This document shows, piece by piece, positions 33,804-41,293 of a DNA stretch of 64,000 nucleotides. The stretch lies in contig OZ244980.1 in the NCBI GenBank assembly GCA_965223035.1, positions 2,480,001-2,544,000 on the forward strand, given 5' to 3'. The translations under genes were made by a program, and so were the position numbers. Each line of letters begins with the position of its first letter. The stretch's first letter is position 1. Source of the DNA: CAMDPA01 sp965223035 (lineage in GTDB: Bacteria > Pseudomonadota > Alphaproteobacteria > Rhizobiales > Hyphomicrobiaceae). Under the pieces are notes generated by a model that was not told where the DNA came from, searched no databases, and saw only the letters and a program-made list of their open reading frames with translations.

Positions 33804-34187
33804 TCAGGCAGAGCGCAAGGCGAGCGTCTGCCGATCGCCGCGACGGCGCGAGCGAATCAGTTGCCGCTGTTCAAGGGGCTCATCTGCCGCGAGCTCCTCC
33901 ATGGCTTCGTCGCGTTCCTTGACGGCTGCGTCGAGCTGAACGCGCAAGTCGTCGATGGATTCTTTAAGTTTTTCCCGGCGTTGATTGGCTGCTTTGGCAA
34001 ACGTCGAATAGGCAAAATGCCCCCGATCCTTCACGCCGGTCCGATCCTCCTCCGCCTGCACTTGCCGTTCAAGGTCAGCCTCCATTGACTCAAACTCACG
34101 GATCATTTGTTCAAGACCCTTCACCTTGCGGGCCTTTTCTTGCGCGCCGAACCGCTTGGTCCGGATTGCGGCTTCTCGTGACCTCAT
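33804..34187 (-). CDS. fliJ: FliJ-like flagellar export chaperone
   Basis: A 127-residue, almost wholly coiled-coil protein (KARKVKGLEQMIREFESMEA onward). FliJ sits in the flagellar type III export gate, couples the FliI ATPase to FlhA and recycles chaperones. The assignment rests on length, coiled-coil character and its place divergent from ctrA, a usual arrangement in Rhodospirillales and Rhizobiales as far as I recall. The ATG at 34187 has AGGGG 8 nt upstream. No other flagellar gene is in the window, and the protein ends in a basic RRGDRQTLALRSA tail. Confidence 0.75.
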   Translation of the reverse strand: MRSREAAIRTKRFGAQEKARKVKGLEQMIREFESMEADLERQVQAEEDRTGVKDRGHFAYSTFAKAANQRREKLKESIDDLRVQLDAAVKERDEAMEELAADEPLEQRQLIRSRRRGDRQTLALRSA

Positions 34188-34361
34188 GTTCGATACCCCT
34201 AACTACTTCGAACTGTCGCCGGTTGATGGAACAAGAACCGTGCCAATGTCGCGGCCCCTGAGCCCTCGTTGCAGGGCAGTTCTGGCACACGGTTGAGGTG
34301 CTTGATCCCGAGTAGCCGCACAGCGGCGTTCCGGATTAAACCTTAGTGTGCCAAAGCTGGT

Positions 34362-34376
34362 TTAAGTCGCAGTAAA
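34362..34376 (+). promoter_or_regulatory. CtrA-like box upstream of ctrA
   Basis: TTAA-GTCGCAG-TAAA, 7 of 8 positions of TTAA-N7-TTAA, inside the inverted repeat GGTTTA / TAAACC. It fits autoregulation of ctrA or control of fliJ. Confidence 0.45.
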
Positions 34377-34429
34377 CCAAATGACAATCATAATTTTCCA
34401 TGTGTCTCAGTACGGCGCACTCAATATTT

Positions 34430-34438
34430 TGTGGATAA
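34430..34438 (+). promoter_or_regulatory. Consensus DnaA box upstream of ctrA
   Basis: TGTGGATAA is the complement of the perfect DnaA box TTATCCACA. It lies 351 bp before the ctrA ATG. A perfect 9-mer is rare in GC-rich DNA, and the position suggests direct DnaA input. Confidence 0.55.
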
Positions 34439-34788
34439 CAACGCTATGGATATTGTGCGAATAATGTTAGCTCTTGACTCGTGGGCACTAAAATGTCGCG
34501 CCGTGCTGATACAACGCGCACGGCGGTCATGCTTGGTCATCAAGTTGGCGGTTTGAGGGGCATTTCCGCGCAACGTAGCTAGCAGTCCTGATCTCGTGTG
34601 CTGGCGGAAACTGATCTCCGCCAGGTTGAAGCGTGTCGTTCTTGGGTTAGGCGAAACACATTCTTAGGTTTTGTTAATAAGTCAGCGGTAACGTCCTATT
34701 AGGTGTGCATGGCGTGGTGAGGGAGTTCGCCGAACAGGTTGGGGCCGGGCAGGCGGCCTCTGGCCAGGCCAGGGACGGAGATGGATAA

Positions 34789-35487
34789 ATGAGAGTTCTT
34801 CTCATAGAGGATGATAGCGCCACCGCGCAGAGCATTGAGCTCATGCTCCAGTCGGAAGGTTTCAATGTTTATGCAACGGATCTGGGCGAAGAGGGTGTGG
34901 ACCTCGGGAAGCTTTACGATTATGATATCATTCTCTTGGACTTAAACCTGCCTGATATGAGCGGGTATGAAGTTTTGAAGACGCTGCGGGTGAGCAAGGT
35001 CTCGACGCCGATTCTGATTCTGTCCGGCCTGGCCGGGATCGAGGATAAAGTACGAGGTCTCGGCTTTGGAGCTGATGACTACATGACCAAGCCATTCCAC
35101 AAAGATGAACTCGTCGCACGCATTCATGCAATTGTACGGCGTTCGAAAGGTCACGCTCAATCGGTGATCGACACCGGGGCGCTTAAAGTCAACCTCGACA
35201 CCAAGACCGTCGAGGTCAACGGGCAACGTGTGCATCTGACCGGCAAAGAGTACCAGATGCTCGAGTTGCTGTCGCTGCGCAAGGGCACGACGCTGACCAA
35301 GGAAATGTTTCTGAACCACCTTTATGGCGGCATGGATGAGCCGGAGCTCAAGATCATCGACGTCTTCATCTGCAAGTTGCGCAAGAAGCTGCAAGCGGCC
35401 ACAAACGGGGAACACTACATCGAAACCGTCTGGGGACGCGGCTATGTCCTGCGCGATCCCAGCGACGATGGTGACGTGGCGGCCTAG
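34789..35487 (+). CDS. ctrA: Cell-cycle response regulator CtrA
   Basis: The 232-residue master cell-cycle regulator. It has a receiver domain (MRVLLIEDDSATAQSIELML) with acidic pocket Asp8/Asp9, phospho-acceptor Asp51 (IILLDLNLPD) and the Lys in MTKPF, then an OmpR-type winged helix (LTGKEYQMLELLSLRKGTTL ... ETVWGRGYVL). Phosphorylated CtrA binds TTAA-N7-TTAA and controls division, flagella and, in some species, replication. The C-terminus ends Val-Ala-Ala, the degron needed for ClpXP proteolysis in Caulobacter. The TAG stop directly after it is the terminal TAG of a hairpin repeat. ATG at 34789 gives the family N-terminus. Confidence 0.98.
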   Translation: MRVLLIEDDSATAQSIELMLQSEGFNVYATDLGEEGVDLGKLYDYDIILLDLNLPDMSGYEVLKTLRVSKVSTPILILSGLAGIEDKVRGLGFGADDYMTKPFHKDELVARIHAIVRRSKGHAQSVIDTGALKVNLDTKTVEVNGQRVHLTGKEYQMLELLSLRKGTTLTKEMFLNHLYGGMDEPELKIIDVFICKLRKKLQAATNGEHYIETVWGRGYVLRDPSDDGDVAA

Positions 35488-35543
35488 ATCATCGCGCCTT
35501 TAATCGGGATCGTTCCGATTCCGATTAAAGGCAGGTTGCTCTA
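35484..35543. repeat. CTAG hairpin repeat, copy 10, fused to the ctrA stop codon
   Basis: CTAGATCATCGCGCC, stem CCTTTAATCGG / CCGATTAAAGG, end GGCAGGTTGCTCTAA. The TAG at 35485-35487 is the ctrA stop codon, so the hairpin begins in the first bases of the 3' untranslated region. Confidence 0.85.
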
Positions 35544-35748
35544 AGACCGCCGGCATTCGCCCGTGGCGTCCGCTGGGTGGAGGGGTGCGGCTGCCGCGGC
35601 CGTGCAAGTCGATGCGACAAGGCGATGTGACAAGGCGATGTGAGCAGGCGGCGCAGTCCCCTATTCTTTTAGCCGCGCAGGCGGTGGCCCCGATCCGTTC
35701 GCGACCCGGCGCCCGCGTCCGTCCCCGCCCTACGCGTCTGTCCCCGCC

Positions 35749-36150
35749 TTAAAAGAACTTGTTGGGCCTTAGGAAAAAAGCCAGCACGAGCGCTCCATTG
35801 GGTGCCCGCGCCACGTGGCGGCTGCCAGCGGGCCGCCAGACGAAATTGCCAGCGGTTACCTCACCGTCTTCGTCGACCAAACTGCCCTGTAAAATGTAGC
35901 TCTGTTCCACTTCGACGTGTTCGTGGTCCGGCAACACCGCACCGGGCTGCCAGCGAAACAGCGCCGTCATCAGGCCGGTTGTCTCATCGTTGAGGAGAAC
36001 TTTGATGTCGATCCCTTGATACGGGGTCGGTTGCCAAGCCAGCTTGTCAATCTCCACCAGGCGGCTCTGCAGGGGGCCGAGCGGGCCGCCGAAGTCGTAA
36101 TTGGGGGTCGTCGCCGTAGGATCCGGTACGGGTGTTGTGGTCATGACCAT
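35749..36150 (-). CDS. Cupin-domain protein (ChrR-like cupin)
   Basis: A 133-residue single-domain cupin. VLLNDETTGLMTALFRWQPG, the metal motif VLPDHEHVEVEQSYILQG and the second motif AGNFVWRPAGSRHVARAP match the ChrR-type cupins found alone or on anti-sigma factors; the His, Glu and His side chains would bind zinc or iron. The start is the ATG at 36150 or the ATG two codons later. It is a single gene and its role is unknown. Confidence 0.85.
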   Translation of the reverse strand: MVMTTTPVPDPTATTPNYDFGGPLGPLQSRLVEIDKLAWQPTPYQGIDIKVLLNDETTGLMTALFRWQPGAVLPDHEHVEVEQSYILQGSLVDEDGEVTAGNFVWRPAGSRHVARAPNGALVLAFFLRPNKFF

Positions 36151-36342
36151 GAAAACCTCCTGTCTCGCTCCGATTGTGACCGGCCTTGGTTGCCTCGCTG
36201 TGTTCTACGCAGATGGGCCGTCGCCCTCGCGGTGCAATCGGTCCGGGATGGTTGCGCCGGCAAGCCCCAGACCAATAATCGATCCATCTCAAGCGATCAT
36301 CTCAAAGTAAGGTAGCTGAAACCGCATGCTGGCGTTGCGACG

Positions 36343-36420
36343 GTGATCGCTCTTAAAGTGTAGAGCAACTTTCTGCCTTTAATCGGGATCGTTCCGATTC
36401 CGATTAAAGGCAGGTTGCTC
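36343..36420. repeat. CTAG hairpin repeat, copy 11
   Basis: GTGATCGCTCTTAAAGTG, TAGAGCAACTTTCTGCC, stem CCTTTAATCGG / CCGATTAAAGG, end GGCAGGTTGCTC. The outer CTAG motifs have decayed. Confidence 0.75.
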
Positions 36421-36637
36421 TCGGGTTAGATTGGCCCTTAACGGACCGGAAGGGCAACCCCAATGGTGATATGGGGTCGCGGCGTGAAACGGCGATCGCT
36501 GTACGCCATTTGGTCCATGTAGACCCAGGCGCCGGCGCGTCAGGCAAGGCTGGCTCGCATCGTTCGACATACACACGATCGTATGTGATGCTTTCCGCTC
36601 AAGTCGGCAATGATCTGGGGCGATTGAGGTCGATGAC

Positions 36638-36684
36638 GGGCGGTCCGAGCTGGGCGGTCCGAGCTGGGCGGTCCGAGCTGGGCG
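36638..36684. repeat. 14-bp tandem triplet
   Basis: GGGCGGTCCGAGCT three times perfectly, plus GGGCG. It ends 5 bp before the stop codon of the minus-strand molybdenum hydroxylase gene. Confidence 0.95.
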
Positions 36685-36688
36685 CTCG

Positions 36689-39013
36689 TCAGGGCAGCGA
36701 TGTCGCGTGGTAGGTGTCGATCAGCCGCTTGAGCCTGACCGGCGTCAACGGCAACTCGGTCACGGCGCCTGGCGTTTGCAGGGCATCGTCAACGGCCGAG
36801 GCGATCAGCGCGCCGACCGGTGCGATGCCGCTTTCGCCCGCCCCCTTGATGCCGAGCGGGTTTCGCGTGCTTGGCGCATCTTCGCAGAGCAATATGTCGA
36901 TCAGCGGGACCTCCATGGCCGTCGGCATCAGATAGTCGGCGAGCGACATCGACAGCGGCTGACCATCCTCATCGTACAGAAACTCTTCGAGCATCGCGCC
37001 GCCGAGCCCCTGCGCGAAGCCGCCAACGATCTGGCCTTGCACCAACATCGGATTGATCGCGCGACCAATGTCGTAGGCGGCCAAGACGCGCTCCACATCG
37101 ATCCAGCAGATGTCCGGATCGACGCGGATTTGCGCGAGTTGGACGCCGTAGGGGTAGGTTTGATGTTCCGTATCGAACCAGCCATCGGCAGCCAGCCCCG
37201 GCGGCCGACCGCCCCGCGTTGGTGAGGTTGGCGCGAGCCGGGCGGCGAGCTCGCCCAGAGTGATGGTCGGGCCGCCGTCGCGGTCCACGGCATGCACGAC
37301 GCCATCGGTGATGGTCAGCTGCTGTGGGTTGGCCTGCAGCAGTTCGGCGGCGACTTCCAGCGCCTTGGTCCTGACATGGGTCGCTGCAACGGCGGTGGCG
37401 TTGCCGGTGAGGACGGTCGCCCGCGAGGCGTGGGCGCCGACGCCATAGGCGATACGGTCGGTACGTCCGTGCACCACCCGCACGCGCCGGTAGTCAACGC
37501 CGAGCGTCTCGGCGCACACCTGGGCCATCACCGTTTCGAAGCCCTGGCCGAGCGAGGCCCCACCGGTGATCACCTCGACCGTGCCGGTCGGGTCGACGGC
37601 GACGTGAGCGCCATCGCTCGGCCCGAGACCGCTCTTTTCGACGAACACCACCAGGCCAAGGCCGATCAACTCCCCTGCGGCCCGCCGCGCCTGGGCGTCG
37701 CGCTCCGCTTGCGCCCAGCCAAAGCGCGCCAACGCCTTGTCAAGCAGGCCCGCGTAATCGCCGGAATCATGACACACCTCATCGCCGAGGACGCGAAGCG
37801 GGCGGGCGAAAGGCATCTGCTCTTTGGCGATCAGATTGCGGCGCCGGATTTCAACGCGCGAAATCCCAAGCTTGGCCGCGGCGACATCGAGCAGTCGCTC
37901 ACGGACGAAGTTGGTTTCGAACCGGCCGGGCGCGCGATAGGTCGCCGCCGGTGTCTTATTGGTCAGGCGGAAATGGCCGGCGGCGCGGTAGGCCGGTAGT
38001 CGGTAGGGACCCGGTAGGATACCGCAGGTCATGTCTGCGACGCGGGTCGCATGGGTGCGGATGTAGGCACCTTGATCGTGGTAGAACGCATCGTCCATGC
38101 CGAGCAGCTGACCGTCGGCGGCAACGCCAAGGCGCACCTGGTGGCGCTGTTGGCGTGAGTGATTTGTCGCGATCAAGTGTTCGCGCCTGTCTTCGATGAA
38201 TTTTACCGGGCGCTTGAAGCGCCGCGCGGCGGCCAAGACGAGCACATCTTCAGGATAGATCTCTCCGCGCACACCAAAACCGCCTCCGGTATGTCCCTCG
38301 TACAGGTGCAACTGGGCCACGCTGAGCCCGAACATCTGCGCCAGTGACTCACGATTCTTGTGCGGGACCTTGGCCGCGCCGTGCAACTCCAAGACATCAC
38401 GGGCGGCATCATAGCGGCCGATGGCGCCGCGGGTTTCGATCGGGACGCCGCTATGCCGGCCGATCCGCAGGTCGAGCTCGATCACATGCGGAGCTGCGCG
38501 CAGCGCGGCCTCGATATCGCCGAAACCCTGGGTGCAGACGGTCGGCTCGGTGGTTAAACCTGGCGCAAAGGCACCGGGGTCGGCGTCGGCCTCCATGATG
38601 GCGGCAAGCGATTCGGTCTCCAACAGAATTTGTCCGACGGCATCTTCGGCGAGATAGGGATCCTCCGCGAACACCGCCGCCACCGGCTCACCAACGTAGC
38701 GGACCACGCCGTTGGCCAGCACCGGTTGGCGCCACGCCGCCAAACGCTCGATCGGGCCTTCGCGAAACTCGATCGGCGGCAAGTCGGTCAGATCGGCAGC
38801 GGTCCAAACGGCATGGACGCCGGTTAACGCGCGCGCCGCCGAGGTATCAAGATCGATCAGCTTCGCGTGCGCTTGCGATGAGCGCAGCACCCGCATGTGC
38901 AACTGGTTGGTGAAGCAGATGTCATCGACAAAAGCAGCTTGACCAGTGAGCAGCGGCGGATCCTCCAGTCGCCTGACGGACGTACCAAGATGCCCTAATG
39001 TTTGCCTCGTCAT
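36689..39013 (-). CDS. Xanthine dehydrogenase family molybdopterin-binding subunit (CoxL-like)
   Basis: A 774-residue large subunit of a molybdenum hydroxylase. The N-terminal RRLEDPPLLTGQAAFVDDI, the cofactor loops TGGGFGVRGEIYPEDVLVLA and GGASLGQGFETVMAQV, and the C-terminal GIKGAGESGIAPVGA (catalytic Glu) are typical. The active-site loop is TYRAPGRFE, unlike the AYRCSFR of form I CO dehydrogenase, so CO is an unlikely substrate; an N-heterocycle or aldehyde fits better. ATG at 39013 follows AAGGGG. The 2Fe-2S and FAD subunits are not adjacent on either side, leaving it an orphan. Confidence 0.92.
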   Translation of the reverse strand: MTRQTLGHLGTSVRRLEDPPLLTGQAAFVDDICFTNQLHMRVLRSSQAHAKLIDLDTSAARALTGVHAVWTAADLTDLPPIEFREGPIERLAAWRQPVLANGVVRYVGEPVAAVFAEDPYLAEDAVGQILLETESLAAIMEADADPGAFAPGLTTEPTVCTQGFGDIEAALRAAPHVIELDLRIGRHSGVPIETRGAIGRYDAARDVLELHGAAKVPHKNRESLAQMFGLSVAQLHLYEGHTGGGFGVRGEIYPEDVLVLAAARRFKRPVKFIEDRREHLIATNHSRQQRHQVRLGVAADGQLLGMDDAFYHDQGAYIRTHATRVADMTCGILPGPYRLPAYRAAGHFRLTNKTPAATYRAPGRFETNFVRERLLDVAAAKLGISRVEIRRRNLIAKEQMPFARPLRVLGDEVCHDSGDYAGLLDKALARFGWAQAERDAQARRAAGELIGLGLVVFVEKSGLGPSDGAHVAVDPTGTVEVITGGASLGQGFETVMAQVCAETLGVDYRRVRVVHGRTDRIAYGVGAHASRATVLTGNATAVAATHVRTKALEVAAELLQANPQQLTITDGVVHAVDRDGGPTITLGELAARLAPTSPTRGGRPPGLAADGWFDTEHQTYPYGVQLAQIRVDPDICWIDVERVLAAYDIGRAINPMLVQGQIVGGFAQGLGGAMLEEFLYDEDGQPLSMSLADYLMPTAMEVPLIDILLCEDAPSTRNPLGIKGAGESGIAPVGALIASAVDDALQTPGAVTELPLTPVRLKRLIDTYHATSLP

Positions 39014-39460
39014 GTTACCCCTTACGGCTGGAACCGCGTCTTGCGGGGTTGGTCGCGCGGCGCTGTGCAACCCACAACGCCCGACGCGGGGGCGGCTGGC
39101 GCCGGCTGCCGCTGTGGACCGCATACGGCCGGCGTCCTCAGTGTTTCAGTGGCCATCATGCTTTGCAAGCCAGGGTGAGCTGCAACTTTACAGTGTTGTG
39201 CGTGGTGGACTGAGACGATGGATCGGCACCCGAGGAAAGCCGTTCAGTTGGCATGATTGGTGGCAGCGGTAGAGCGAGGCATGCTGAACCGTTGGTGGGT
39301 GTTCGGCGGGGCTGCCGCCGAATGTGCGTGAGGTGTGATCTTGGGGCCAAAGAGCTTCAATTTTCCTGTTTCTAATCAGCCTGTTGTCGTTGGTAGGCAT
39401 TGACCGAGGTCAGCCCTGGGTCTAGCATCGCGGAATGCCTCAAGGTGCGGGAGGGCGCGA
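39014..39460. other. Divergent region upstream of ihfA
   Basis: 447 bp between the molybdenum hydroxylase start and ihfA; it should hold both promoters. No hairpin repeat and no gene are seen. Confidence 0.35.
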
Positions 39461-39784
39461 ATGAAGGGTAAAACGTTAACGCGAGCTGATCTGGCCGAGG
39501 CGTTGGTGAACAAGGTTGGTTTGCCACGTAACGAATCGCAAGAGATCGTCGAGACGGTGTTGCGTGAGATATCCTCGACCTTGGCGCGAGGTGAGGGCGT
39601 CAAACTATCCTCCTTCGGCTCTTTTGGCATTCGCCAAAAGGGCGAGCGTATCGGGCGCAACCCGAAGACCGGCAAGGAGGTGCCGATTACACCGCGTCGT
39701 GTGCTCGTCTTTCGACCAAGCAACATCATGAAGGAACGCATTAACTCAGGTTTGTCCAAAAAGGGTGCCAAGGCAAGCGAGTGA
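39461..39784 (+). CDS. ihfA: Integration host factor subunit alpha
   Basis: A 107-residue DNA-bending HU-family protein that pairs with IhfB and folds DNA at WATCAANNNNTTR sites. TLTRADLAEALVNKVGLPRN, the FGSFGIRQKGERIGRNPKTG arm region and the Pro-containing tip VPITPRR are standard. ATG at 39461 follows GGGAGGGCGCGA. A MerR-family gene follows after 52 bp, the conserved ihfA-merR pairing of alphaproteobacteria. Confidence 0.97.
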   Translation: MKGKTLTRADLAEALVNKVGLPRNESQEIVETVLREISSTLARGEGVKLSSFGSFGIRQKGERIGRNPKTGKEVPITPRRVLVFRPSNIMKERINSGLSKKGAKASE

Positions 39785-39836
39785 GCTGCGCCCCATCGCT
39801 CCACTTGTGATGCAGATCTAGCGCGAGGCAGCTGAT

Positions 39837-40337
39837 ATGAGCAAAGCCGCAGATGCCTTTCGTACCATTAGTGAAGTCGCAGAAGACCTTGACGTCCCCA
39901 AGCATGTTTTGCGGTTCTGGGAGGCGCGCTTTCCTCACATTAAGCCGATGAAACGTGGCGGTGGCCGGCGTTATTATCGCCCGGCCGACCTGGAATTACT
40001 ACGCGGCATTCGCCATTTGCTGCACGACCAGGGCTATACCATCAAGGGCGTGCAGAAGATCTTGCGTGAGCAAGGCGTCGAGGCGGTCAAGCAACGGCCT
40101 GAGGCGGAAACCAAGAAGGCGAAATCCGACGCGCCAAAGCCAACCACCGCGGCGGGCCGGCGCGGCCAGCGCACACGCCGGCGCAAGACCGCCGCGGGCG
40201 CGCGGCCGGTCGACGTCGAGGCGACGATCCAGGCCATGATCGCGGAACTGCAGGCCTGTCGCGAATTGTTGGCCGGTAAGACCGATGAGATAGTGGCCCG
40301 TGCACCACCAACGGCGCGCGCGCGTGGGCGGCGCTGA
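39837..40337 (+). CDS. MerR family transcriptional regulator
   Basis: A 166-residue MerR-type regulator. The winged helix ISEVAEDLDVPKHVLRFWEA plus RYYRPADLELLRGIRHLL and the KGVQKIL segment are clear; the C-terminal half is a Lys/Ala/Arg-rich linker and a short helix. It has no metal-binding cysteines, so the signal is unknown. It follows ihfA and overlaps the phosphopantetheinyl transferase start by one base. Confidence 0.9.
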   Translation: MSKAADAFRTISEVAEDLDVPKHVLRFWEARFPHIKPMKRGGGRRYYRPADLELLRGIRHLLHDQGYTIKGVQKILREQGVEAVKQRPEAETKKAKSDAPKPTTAAGRRGQRTRRRKTAAGARPVDVEATIQAMIAELQACRELLAGKTDEIVARAPPTARARGRR

Positions 40338-41080
40338 TGGCGGCCGACCAGATCGGTCTCTGGCTGGTCGATCTGGGCGCCCACGGTGAAGCCTTGGAGG
40401 CATTGAACTGCGCCCAAGCGGTGTTGGCCGCGGACGAACAGGCCTGGCCGCACGGCGAGCGCAACAGCCATCGGGCCAATCGACGTGCGACGCGGATCGC
40501 CTTGCGTTTGCTGTTGGCGCGGTCCGGATGCGACGCGGCCTTCGGTCGGCCGTTTGTGTATGCACCCGGGGGCAAGCCGGGATTGTCCGATCGCGCGCTG
40601 GAGTTTTCGATTGCGCATAGCGGCGGCCACGCTCTGATCGCCATTTCGCGCGCGGGTCCGGTCGGCGTCGACCTGGAGCGGCCGCGCGCGCTGTCGTTGT
40701 CGCCGGGGCGACGGCGGTTGATCGAGGCCGCGGGCGCAGCGCTCGATGGCCCGCGGACAAGGCTGCCGGGATCGGTATCGGTCGATGCCACGGTCGAAAC
40801 GCTGGCGGCGTGGACGCGGCTTGAGGCGGTGGCCAAGGCCCGCGGCAGCGGCATCGGTAGCTTGTTGACGGACTTGGGCATCACCGCTGCAGGCCTGCGG
40901 TGCCAATCGCCGCAACTTGTCGCCGCCGCGGCAGCAGCCCTGCGCGATCACGCTGACCTGTGGGTCGGTTCGCTCGAACTCAGCGCCGACCTGGTGGGGG
41001 CGATCGCCTGGCCCCGACGCGTCGCAGCTGGACCGCCTTCGTGGCTGCGCTTCGACAGCGCGCTGCTCGCGGCCGGCTGA
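40337..41080 (+). CDS. 4'-phosphopantetheinyl transferase superfamily protein
   Basis: A 247-residue Sfp/AcpT-like enzyme that would attach 4'-phosphopantetheine from CoA to a carrier protein. FSIAHSGGHALIAISR, the Mg2+-binding GVDLERPR and the late WTRLEAVAKARGSG box are the family motifs. It is not the small AcpS, so it probably serves a specialised carrier protein, none of which is in the window. Its ATG overlaps the merR-like stop codon, indicating translational coupling. Confidence 0.87.
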   Translation: MAADQIGLWLVDLGAHGEALEALNCAQAVLAADEQAWPHGERNSHRANRRATRIALRLLLARSGCDAAFGRPFVYAPGGKPGLSDRALEFSIAHSGGHALIAISRAGPVGVDLERPRALSLSPGRRRLIEAAGAALDGPRTRLPGSVSVDATVETLAAWTRLEAVAKARGSGIGSLLTDLGITAAGLRCQSPQLVAAAAAALRDHADLWVGSLELSADLVGAIAWPRRVAAGPPSWLRFDSALLAAG

Positions 41081-41175
41081 TCTCGGCTTGCGGCGGATGA
41101 GCCTTGCCAGCCCACGCCCTGCCGTGGCCGCCATCAGATCGTGCCATGGGGTGGCCCAATGGAGGAATGAGGCGG

Positions 41176-41271
41176 GGGAGCGGGATCGCCTAGATCATCG
41201 CGCCTTTAATCGGAACCGCAAAGCCGGTTCCGATTAAAGGCAGGTTGCCCTAGCTTATACTGAAACGCACC
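41176..41271 (+). repeat. Box B copy split by a CTAG hairpin repeat (copy 12)
   Basis: GGGGGAGCGGGATCGC (41176-41189) and CTTATACTGAAACGC (41254-41268) are the two halves of Box B. A complete CTAG-bounded hairpin (41190-41253, CTAGATCATCGCGCC ... GGTTGCCCTAG, stem AATCGGAACCG / CGGTTCCGATT) sits exactly between them. Confidence 0.7.
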
Positions 41272-41293
41272 AGGTTGGCCGGCCGATGAAGGC

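Larger units (their letters stand above)
34188..34788. other. fliJ-ctrA divergent regulatory region
   Basis: 601 bp of AT-rich non-coding DNA with a CtrA-like box (34362-34376), a perfect DnaA box (34430-34438) and a GANTC methylation site GACTC at 34476-34480. This is the expected layout for cell-cycle control of ctrA. Confidence 0.6.
36151..36688. other. Intergenic region with hairpin and tandem repeats
   Basis: 538 bp between two minus-strand genes, with CTAG repeat copy 11 and a 14-bp triplet ending just at the stop codon of the molybdenum hydroxylase gene. No gene recognised. Confidence 0.4.

Noticed and set aside
34430..34438. Reading the DnaA box plus CtrA box as a replication origin
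   Set aside because: Only one perfect DnaA box, no box cluster, no DnaA/hemE/parAB gene nearby; regulation of ctrA is the simpler reading.
36689..39013. Calling the molybdenum hydroxylase a CO dehydrogenase
   Set aside because: The active-site loop is TYRAPGR, not AYRCSFR, and coxM/coxS are absent.
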